This document shows, piece by piece, positions 9,901-17,300 of a stretch of DNA of 64,000 nt. A program made the translations under genes and the position numbers. The stretch comes from Labilibaculum sp. DW002. GTDB taxonomy: Bacteria > Bacteroidota > Bacteroidia > Bacteroidales > Marinifilaceae. Location: positions 1,364,001 through 1,428,000 of the forward strand of contig NZ_JAKJSC010000001.1 in the NCBI RefSeq assembly GCF_029029525.1, written 5' to 3'. The notes under the pieces are model-generated. The model ran no database searches. It worked only from the letters and a program-made list of their open reading frames with translations, and was not told the origin of the DNA. Each line of letters starts with the position of its first letter. Within the stretch, counting starts at the first letter, position 1.

Positions 9901-10056
9901 GGTTGTCCCTTTTACAACAACTGAAACTCCAGGAAGTGACATACCTGAATCTTCAGTAACTGCTCCGGTTACTTCTCGTTGTTGTGCCCATCCAATATTG
10001 ATGGTAAACATTAAAAACACAACACCTAACAATTTAAACAAGTTTTTCATACTCAT
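6988..10056 (-). CDS. SusC/RagA-family TonB-linked outer-membrane transporter
   Basis: 1022 residues. The N-terminal signal peptide ends INIGWAQ. A carboxypeptidase-regulatory-like domain (about 25-95, VTGAVTEDSGMSLPGVSV) is followed by a linker (VDEVVVTALGIKRSKKALGY) and a TonB plug domain (to about 250, with IDIRGASSL and PIWIVDGVPFDN), then a long beta-barrel ending in an aromatic residue (LNVGF). Family role: TonB-driven import of glycans across the outer membrane together with SusD. ATGs at 10056 and 10050 are both possible; the second gives MKNLFKLLG. A consensus promoter lies about 130 bases upstream with an operator over its -33 box, so the LacI-type regulator almost certainly controls it. 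Confidence 0.95.
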   Translation of the reverse strand: MSMKNLFKLLGVVFLMFTINIGWAQQREVTGAVTEDSGMSLPGVSVVVKGTTIGTVTDINGNYEISAPSVTSVLVFSFVGMETQEITIGSQSAIDVVMATDALQVDEVVVTALGIKRSKKALGYAVQDVKADEITKAGNSDLVSALQGKVAGVQINQSGGGVGGTSRIDIRGASSLIGNDQPIWIVDGVPFDNGNERDGSVWGGTSRAGGAFDLNPEDIESISILKGPNAAALYGERGGNGVVLVTTKSGKRNKGLGISYSGGFTMSEAAYMLDLQDKYGQGNDGMYDNKSTSSWGPEMNGQSLESWTGEMMPYEAQKDRLKDFTRTGTTQKHSVAFTGGNDEGAFRVSLGKDIMNGIYEDHKIEKITFDLRADYDINKWLNVDTKVSFFNTKGNERPEIGNYSYVSYFNSMPMNIRNEDLAPGYDIIGGSHVENLYTTANANYRNPYFLQAQTTNSDEKNRTFGYVAANLKLTSDLTAKVKYGMDFYQFSAVEGYLFGDNVDPNRPNYNPTQSKFKEQNYEFLLSYNKEINEDFTIGLNVGANNRNSTRETLRATSGRLASEGDFFLGAGSNIKASESLSEEEVRSIYGFGQVAYRNMLFLDFTARNDWSSTLTSAHTDFDNDYFYPSVSLSGIVSEMIELPQWVSFAKVRGSWAKVGKGTQPYFTAQNFSISNWSYDLSVGNVPDVSIDPNLKPELSTSIEFGADVRLFQNRIGLDFTYYHEKTENQIGYVKGIEEYGYSRDLTNIGEILNKGIEFTLSTTPVKTKDLTVGVNFNFAKNEGTLEKLKDEINRYDFGAGVVAYKGGKLGDMLGNVYNKDANGSKIMDENGLMTINQDDNIVIGNLQADWTGSINLNVDYKGLFVSALVSIQEGGDIISSSERSATGSGTAARTTENGRIAFFVDGVNEAGGLNDVMISAEEYWRQLAKVDEEFLYDASHMKLKELAIGYNIPKSILSKLPHNPIKSARVSFVGRNLFYFYKNTPGTAPDASAYSTEYAAQAYDFSPVPSTRTYGVSLNVGF

Positions 10057-10186
10057 ACATTTAGATTAGTTTTAGGATTAAACTTATATTATTTGTAAAA
10101 ATTGACTTTGATCTAAACAGGTTGATCCTTTATATCAAGTCTTCATTAGCACTATTAATTTCTTTTTCATGTAGTTATTTTACTAC

Positions 10187-10218
10187 CAAAATTATTATCA
10201 ATCGTTCAAAAAGCCAAA
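10187..10218 (-). promoter_or_regulatory. susC promoter (Bacteroidota -33/-7 type)
   Basis: Reading the minus strand, TTTG (10218-10215) is separated by 20 bases from TAATTTTG (10194-10187). This matches the Bacteroidota consensus TTTG, 19-21 bases, TAnnTTTG. Predicted transcript start is near 10180, leaving a leader of about 125-130 bases. The -33 box lies inside the operator at 10211-10230. Confidence 0.75.
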
Positions 10219-10230
10219 CCGGTTTGGCAA
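10211..10230. promoter_or_regulatory. LacI-type operator on the susC promoter
   Basis: AAGCCAAACCGGTTTGGCAA contains a perfect 16-base palindrome (GCCAAACCGGTTTGGC). It overlaps the -33 element of the susC promoter, so a bound repressor would block RNA polymerase. Confidence 0.82.
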
Positions 10231-10357
10231 ATATCGAAAATAAGAGAATTCTATTGAATTATTCTATATTTTAAACTGTTTAATGACTTCACCCAAAGCC
10301 TCATTTAAAATTTGATTTATTCATTATTCGTTCTCATTTTGTTCATTGTATAATCAA

Positions 10358-10377
10358 TAGCATAACCGGTTTGGCAA
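10358..10377. promoter_or_regulatory. Second LacI-type operator between regulator and susC
   Basis: TAGCATAACCGGTTTGGCAA is a weaker copy of the same palindrome (7 of 10 paired positions), centred 147 bases upstream of the primary susC operator and 14 bases past the regulator stop. It could be an auxiliary looping site. Confidence 0.65.
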
Positions 10378-10390
10378 AATGATAAAAATA

Positions 10391-11410
10391 TTAGATTGCT
10401 CCGCAAGATTTTCTGATTTTTAAACTATTACTTAAAATTATCTTTCTATGATTTAAATTCTTTCCTTCTAAATTTTCCAACAATATTTCAACTGCTCGAT
10501 CTCCTAACTCATCAACTGGCTGCACAACTGCAGTAACAGGAGGCTCTATTAGGTCAAAAGCATTCATTTGCCCAAAACTAATAAGGGCTACATCCATTGG
10601 GACTCTGATGTTTAATTGCTTTAATGCTCTTATTCCAGATGCCGCCAAAAAGTGAGTCGCAAAAACAATACCTTCTACACTAGTAGGAAACTGTACCATT
10701 GATTTAACAACCTCGTACATTTCATCTTCAGAATACTCATATTCCAATTCGTGAATAAATTCATCACGAACAACAAGTCCTCTTTGTTCCATTGTATTTT
10801 GATAGCCCTCTAATCTCATACGCATAGCTTCCAATCCTGGCTTTAGAGAAACAAAACCTATCCTTTTTCTACCCAATTGAATTAGCTGCTTTACCGCTAA
10901 ACTAACTCCACCTTCATTATCTTCCCCGACGAAATTGGTTTCAAGTTCTGGATAACAACGCTCAATTAGAACAAATGGGAAATTATTTTTTTTAAGCTTT
11001 AATATATCTTCTTCATTCTTTTGTGAAGAAGCGATTATTAATCCATCTACACCTCTACTTAACATGGATTGAATCAATTCAGATTCTCTTTCTTGTTTTT
11101 CTCCTGTACTACTAAAAACAACATTATAACCTGAAAGCCTCGCTTTACGTTCAATTCGTCTTGCAATTCTTGCATAATAGTTATCACCAATATTGGGTAT
11201 AACCAATCCGATCATATCACTCTTGCCTAAACTTAAACCTCTTGCCAAGTGATTTGCTTTATAATTGCTTTCCTTTGCAAATTGAATGATTTTCTCCTGA
11301 GTTTCCTTGCTTACACGTTTCTCATCACCATGCCCATTAAGCACAGTAGATATTGTGGATTTAGATATATTTAAATGACTTGCGATGTCTTGTAATGTAA
11401 TCTTCTTCAA
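10391..11410 (-). CDS. LacI-family transcriptional regulator of the SusCD/GH18/GH38 locus
   Basis: The start is set at the TTG at 11410, preceded by AAAAAAGGAGA with 8 bases between AGGAG and the codon. This gives 339 residues and a protein starting (M)KKITLQDIASHLNISKST, the standard LacI helix-turn-helix at the very N-terminus. A longer reading frame from an ATG-like start at 11488 exists, but its first 26 residues are encoded by the operator at 11427-11446 and by leader sequence, so it is very unlikely. After the HTH come the hinge (RVSKETQEKI, ANHLARGLSLGKS) and a periplasmic-binding-protein-like sensor domain (IGLVIPNIGDNYYARIA through IRKSCG). Family role: sugar-responsive repressor. 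The operator just before its own start implies autoregulation. Confidence 0.9.
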   Translation of the reverse strand: MKKITLQDIASHLNISKSTISTVLNGHGDEKRVSKETQEKIIQFAKESNYKANHLARGLSLGKSDMIGLVIPNIGDNYYARIARRIERKARLSGYNVVFSSTGEKQERESELIQSMLSRGVDGLIIASSQKNEEDILKLKKNNFPFVLIERCYPELETNFVGEDNEGGVSLAVKQLIQLGRKRIGFVSLKPGLEAMRMRLEGYQNTMEQRGLVVRDEFIHELEYEYSEDEMYEVVKSMVQFPTSVEGIVFATHFLAASGIRALKQLNIRVPMDVALISFGQMNAFDLIEPPVTAVVQPVDELGDRAVEILLENLEGKNLNHRKIILSNSLKIRKSCGAI

Positions 11411-11418
11411 TTTTATAT

Positions 11419-11423
11419 CTCCT
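11419..11423 (-). promoter_or_regulatory. Shine-Dalgarno site fixing a TTG start
   Basis: AGGAG on the minus strand, 8 bases before TTG at 11410. It decides the start of the LacI-family gene and leaves the palindrome at 11427-11446 in the untranslated leader. Confidence 0.7.
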
Positions 11424-11426
11424 TTT

Positions 11427-11446
11427 TTGCCGAAACGGTTAGGCAA
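11427..11446. promoter_or_regulatory. LacI-type operator before the regulator gene
   Basis: TTGCCGAAACGGTTAGGCAA matches its own reverse complement at 8 of 10 paired positions and shares the core of the other three sites. It ends 17 bases before the TTG start, so the regulator probably represses itself. Confidence 0.75.
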
Positions 11447-11839
11447 TGAATAAATTAAAAAAGGTGATTTACACCTTATAAGTTTCACTCATCTAATTTC
11501 TTTTTAGACCTTGCTAATATAATTAGCTTTTTTGAAAAAATCAAATTGAAATTGAAATTGAATAATAAATCAATTTAAAAGACAACTAATAGCGACAGTT
11601 AACAAAGCAAATAAATCCCCATCCCATTTTTTAGTTTTGTGTTTCTTCTGAAATAATAAAATGCCATAAATAGGTCTAAAGCGCTCATTTCAACATGGAA
11701 CAAGACAGGTAATTTCCTGGTCAATTGGACTACAAAAAAATAGATTAACCTAAGGTCTATTTGATATTTTTTTCCATTCTCAACTTTAATTCAATATATT
11801 AGAGACTACAAATGCTTTTCTTAATACTAAAAAGATTGT
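11447..11839. other. Intergenic region between the LacI gene and a histidine kinase
   Basis: No gene is seen. It must hold the divergent promoters of the regulator (minus) and the kinase (plus). A possible -7 box TAGTTTTG is at 11632-11639 on the plus strand, without a clear -33 partner. A short tandem ATTGAA run occurs near 11545-11563. Confidence 0.4.
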
Positions 11840-14236
11840 ATGGACGATTTTTTCAAACTCATTACTCCAATCACCTATTGGATTTTAGTACTTATATGGT
11901 CTTACATTCTTTTTTTCTACATTAGAAAGACGAATACAATTGATAAATCGGATAAATTATTAAAATTACTTCTTGTTGTTTTATCAATTGATGCTTTCCG
12001 AACACTTTTTGAGAGTATCTATTTTGGTGCGTGGTATACATCACTTTCCGGAATAATTCCGATTGAAATTTTCAATTATTTGGCGCAACCTAAAGTTGTA
12101 TTTATCCCAAAAATACTGAACCTCATAACCGCCGTATTAATTTTTACTATTTTAATAAAAAAATGGCTATCGGCCGAAATTAGTACAAAACAAAAAAGTA
12201 AAAAGTTAATAGAAGAACAATCGAAAGAACTTGTTGAAAAATACGAAGAACTTGTTGTAGCTAATGAAAAAGCGATAGAAAGTGACAATTTCACTCAAAT
12301 GCTTTTTAATGAATCTCCAATTGGATTAGCTCTGACTAAATTTACAGGTGAATTAATTGATGTTAATCAAGCTTATGCAAATATCATAGGTCACACTATT
12401 GAAGAAACATTGAAATTAACCTATTGGGATATTACACCAGAAAAATATGCTAAGCAAGAAGAATTTCAATTGGATTCTCTAAATAAGAATGGAGCATATG
12501 GTCCCTACGAAAAAGAATACATTCATAAATCTGGAAAATTAATTCCCGTTCGATTGCAGGGAAAAATTATAAAAAAGGATAATCAAGATTATATTTGGTC
12601 GAGTGTTGAAGATATTACGGAACAGAAAATCGCAGAATTTCAGCTTCAAAAACAGAATGAAGAATATTTAGCTCTTACCGAAGAATATCAAGCCCAAAAT
12701 GAAGAGTTGCTATCAACAATAAAAATTGCTGAAAAAAGTGAAACTCGATTTAAAGCTCTCCACAATGCTTCTTTTGGAGGAATTGCTATACATGATAAGG
12801 GAATTATTTTAGATTGTAACCAAGGTCTTGTAACAATGTCGGGATATTCGACAGAAGAGCTTGTTGGAATGAATGGATTGTTACTCATTGCTGAAAGTTC
12901 GCGTGATATTGTTTTGGGAAATATCTTAAGCGAATATGAAAAGCCATATGAAAGTATGGGACTACGCAAAAATGGAGAAGAATACCCTATTCGATTGGAA
13001 GCACGTCAAATACCATATAGTGGAAAAAATGTTCGGGTTGTAGAATTTCGTGATATTACGGCTCAGAAAAAAATTGAATATGAACTTAAAACGGCAAAAG
13101 AAAAAGCTGAAGAAAGTAACCAACTAAAAACTGAGTTCATTAATAATATGTCACATGAAATTAGAACTCCAATGAATGGAATTCTTGGTTTTTCTGATTT
13201 ATTAAATGAGCCAAACATTACATATTCAAGTCAACAACATTATATCAAAATCATTCAGAATAGTGGAAATCAGCTACTTCGTATCATCGATGACATTCTT
13301 GAGATATCAGAGCTAGGAACAAAACAGGTTAGTCCGCAAATAGAGGAATTTCATTTAAATGAATTCTTATTGGAATTATTTACAATATTCGAACCAAAGG
13401 CATTAGCAAATAAAACGCCACTATATCTAAAAAATGACCTGTGTCAAAATTCAAGTACTGTACTCACGGATCCCTACAAATTGAACAGAATTGTAAGTAA
13501 TCTTCTAGAAAATGCCTTAAAGTTTACAAATAATGGATCCATTGAATTAGGCTGTAGACTGCAAAATGATAATATCATAATTTATGTAAAAGATACTGGT
13601 ATTGGAGTACATCCCGAAAAACAAAAACTTATTTTCGAGCGTTTCTCACAAGAAGATAAAGAAATATCTCAAAATGTTGGAGGATTAGGATTAGGTTTAT
13701 CTATAGCCAAAGAAAATGCAAAGCTTCTTGGTGGCAATATTACTTTAGAATCAGAAAAGGGAAAGGGTTCAATATTTTCTGTAAGTATCCCGTATCAACC
13801 TGCAAATCGGAAATATAAGGAAAATAAGATAACTTCAGATAAAATACCAAATTCGAATGAAGAAAAGCATCAAACCATTTTAATAGCTGAAGACGAAGAA
13901 ATAAATTTTATTTTTTTGAAAATTCTCCTTTCTGAACTTGACGACAAATTAACAATCATTCATGCCAAAAATGGAAAAGATGCGGTAGATATCTGCACAA
14001 CAAATGACCAGATCGATTTAATTCTAATGGATATAAAAATGCCAATAATGAGCGGTATTAATGCGACTAAAAAAATTAGGCAGTTCAGACAGCACTTACC
14101 TATTATTGCACAAACAGCCTACACGGCCACCCAGGAGCAGGACGAAGCCACAAATGCAGGTTGCAACGATTTTATTTCGAAACCAATAAAAAAAGAAAAA
14201 TTACTTGCAATTACGAGTCAATACTTAACAAAGTAA
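11840..14236 (+). CDS. Membrane-bound hybrid histidine kinase (2 PAS, HisKA, HATPase, REC)
   Basis: 798 residues. Two or three N-terminal membrane segments (about 8-30, 40-60, 80-110) precede a short coiled coil, two PAS domains (about 155-265 and 305-412, each ending in an EDITEQK/RDITAQK-type PAC motif), a HisKA domain with the phosphoacceptor in MSHEIRTPMNG (H439), a HATPase domain (N box NLLENALKF; G boxes DTGIGV and GGLGLGLSI) and a C-terminal receiver domain (phosphoacceptor in LMDIKMP, D731). There is no DNA-binding output, so phosphate must pass on to an unlinked partner, or the receiver acts internally. It is followed by a second hybrid kinase on the same strand. Signal unknown. Confidence 0.92.
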   Translation: MDDFFKLITPITYWILVLIWSYILFFYIRKTNTIDKSDKLLKLLLVVLSIDAFRTLFESIYFGAWYTSLSGIIPIEIFNYLAQPKVVFIPKILNLITAVLIFTILIKKWLSAEISTKQKSKKLIEEQSKELVEKYEELVVANEKAIESDNFTQMLFNESPIGLALTKFTGELIDVNQAYANIIGHTIEETLKLTYWDITPEKYAKQEEFQLDSLNKNGAYGPYEKEYIHKSGKLIPVRLQGKIIKKDNQDYIWSSVEDITEQKIAEFQLQKQNEEYLALTEEYQAQNEELLSTIKIAEKSETRFKALHNASFGGIAIHDKGIILDCNQGLVTMSGYSTEELVGMNGLLLIAESSRDIVLGNILSEYEKPYESMGLRKNGEEYPIRLEARQIPYSGKNVRVVEFRDITAQKKIEYELKTAKEKAEESNQLKTEFINNMSHEIRTPMNGILGFSDLLNEPNITYSSQQHYIKIIQNSGNQLLRIIDDILEISELGTKQVSPQIEEFHLNEFLLELFTIFEPKALANKTPLYLKNDLCQNSSTVLTDPYKLNRIVSNLLENALKFTNNGSIELGCRLQNDNIIIYVKDTGIGVHPEKQKLIFERFSQEDKEISQNVGGLGLGLSIAKENAKLLGGNITLESEKGKGSIFSVSIPYQPANRKYKENKITSDKIPNSNEEKHQTILIAEDEEINFIFLKILLSELDDKLTIIHAKNGKDAVDICTTNDQIDLILMDIKMPIMSGINATKKIRQFRQHLPIIAQTAYTATQEQDEATNAGCNDFISKPIKKEKLLAITSQYLTK

Positions 14237-14399
14237 CAACTAGCAACAAATTACTGAAACAAAGCGAATTGCACTTTATCCATTTGTTGAATTCAATATT
14301 TTATAAATTATATACTTAATTGAAAAGAAATGTAAAAGGTATATAGATTCATTGTATCTTAATATCATTAAAGGTTTTAATTTATTACAGGTGGGGCAT

Positions 14400-17300
14400 A
14401 TGAACAAAAAAAATCAAACAAAAGAGGAGCTTCTAATTAAAATCAGCCATTTAGAATCGAAAAATTACGCATTGGAAAAATCGGAATTAAAAAAAAATAT
14501 CTGGTTCGAAAATTCACCTGTATGCACCAAATTAATTGATCTCGAATTTAATTTAAAATACATAAACAAGTCTGGAATCAGAGATCTCAAGATTAATGAT
14601 ATTACAGAATTTTATGGCAAGCCATACCCTCTCTCCTTTTTTCCCGATTCTTTTAAGATCTCCATGATCAAAAAATTAAAAAGAGCGAAGGAAACAGGTG
14701 AAACGATAACACTGGAAGCCCCTACGCAGGATATGGAAGGCAATACTTTATGGTATCATTCAACAATTGTTCCAGTATATAATGATCATAAACAACTTGA
14801 TCATTTTATGCTTGTTTCATTGGAAACTAAGGCGAACAAACAGGCGGAAGAAGCATTGAAACAAAGCGAAGCCACCATTAAAAATAAACTCAAGGCAATT
14901 ACAGAGCCGCATGGAGATATTAGCACTCTTGAACTTTCTGATATTATTGACACTGAAATTTTGCAGTCTTTAATGGAAGATTTTTATCAGATTACTGGTA
15001 TGTTAGGAGCGGTACTCGATATCTCAGGAAAAGTTTTGGTTGCTGTTGGATGGCAAGATATCTGTACAAAGTTCCACAGATGTAATCCCGACACCCTTAA
15101 AAACTGTATTGAAAGCGACACCATCCTCACCCAAGGTGTGCCCGAAGGAACATGTAAAGCTTACCACTGCAAAAACAATATGTGGGACATTGTTACACCC
15201 ATTGTAGTTGGAGGGAAACATGTTGGAAATGTTTTTATGGGGCAATACTTCCTTGAAGGCGAGGTGCCAAATGTTGAGATTTTCCGCAAGCAAGCAAAAA
15301 AATTCGGATTCGATGAAAAAGAATACCTTGCAGCACTAGACCGAGTGCCGCGTTTTAGTAAGGAAACTGTGGACAGAGGAATTAAATTTTATTCCAAGCT
15401 TGCCGGACTAATTTCTACTTTAAGTTTTAGTACCATACAACAATCAAAAATGCTTGCCCAACAAAAACTGGCAGATCAAGCACTTCGTGAAAGTGAAAAA
15501 AAATACCGTGACCTAATTAATTTGGCACAAGAAGGAATTTGGGTTATCGACAAAAACAACATAACCACTTTCGCAAACCCTAGTATGGCGGATATGTTGG
15601 GCTATTCTTCCGAAGAAATGATTGGGAAATCGCTTTTTGATTTTATGGATGAGACAGGTATTAAGATTGCTAATGAAAATATAGAACACCGGAAAGCAGG
15701 ATTAAAAGAACAGCACGACTTCGAATTTATTTGTAAAAATGGCAATCGGATTTTCTGCACTATGACCACTGCTCCAATAATAGATAAGTCTGGTAATTAC
15801 CAAGGTACAATTGCTGGGGTAATCGATATTACGGAAAGAAAAAAGGCTGAAGAAATATTAAAGGATGGTGAAGAACGTTTTAAAACGATTTTGGATTCAA
15901 GCCCTTTTCCCATTGCCATAGTCGATAAAAATAAGAATATTTTATTTTGGAGTATTAGCGCAAAGCAACTGTTTGGTCATGACCCAAAAACTTCGCAGGA
16001 ATGGTTTGAACTGGCTTACCCTAACCCCGATTATCGAAATGAAGTAATAGAGCGATTTAAACCCTTGTTCGAATTAGCAGTCAAATCAACTAAAGCTGTG
16101 AGTGCAGGTGAATATCGTATTAAATGTAAAGATGGCTCGACCAAAATTTGTGAACTTTACATACAAGTAATTCATAAAAATCTAATTATAACAACGAACG
16201 ACATCACCGAACGCAAGCAAGTGGAAGAAGAAATACGTATTGCTGAAGAACGATTTGAGTTGGCAATGGCTGCTACAAAAGACGGTTTGTACGACTGGAA
16301 CTTGGAAACAAACGAGATTTATTATTCTCCTGGCTGGAAAAACATGCTGGGATATGATGATGATGAACTACCAAATGATTTCTCTGTTTGGGAAAATTTA
16401 ATTGAACCAGCAGATGCGGAGGCATCTTGGAAGATGCAACAAGAATTAATAAACAAACAACGCAACCATTTTGAGCTAGAATTTAAAATGAAGCATAAAA
16501 AGGGGCATTGGGTCGATATTCTTTCTCGTGCTGAAATATTTTATAATGACAAGGGTAAAGCAATCAGAATGGTAGGTACCCATGTAGATATCTCAGAACG
16601 AAAGCACGAAGAAAAAATTCTGGATGTAGAATTAAAAATGTTTGAATATTCCATTAATCATTCGGAAGAAGAATTACTTCAGAAATTTTTGGATGAAGCC
16701 GAAGAACTTACGGGAAGTGAAATTGGTTTTTATCATTATATAGAAGATGATCAAGAATCCATTTCACTCCAAGCATGGTCTTCCAATACATTAAATAAAA
16801 TGTGCAAAGGATTAGGTGAATCTAGCAGACATTATCCCATTTCTGAAGCTGGTGTTTGGATGGATTGTGTAAAAGAACGTAAACCTGTAATTCATAATGA
16901 CTATTCAAGTTTAACACATAAAAAAGGCTTGCCAGAAGGACACGCTCCAATGATACGTGAGTTAGTAGTTCCTGTAATTCGAGGAAACCAAATAATGGCA
17001 GTTCTTGGAGTTGGAAATAAAAAATCAGATTACAACGAAGCCGATGTTAAAACCGTTCAACGTTTAGCGGATATTACCTGGGAAACTGCAATTAGGAAAC
17101 AAGCTGAAGAAAACCTAAAAAACACTTTTGACATTTCACCAAGTATTATTAGTAAAGCAAATGTAGACACAGGATATTTTATTGAAGCAAATCAAGCAGT
17201 AACAAGACTATTGGGCTACACGACTGAAGAATTTACATCAAAACCCCTAATGGAATTTATTCATCCGGATGATAAACAAAGAACAGTCGATGAGATCGTT

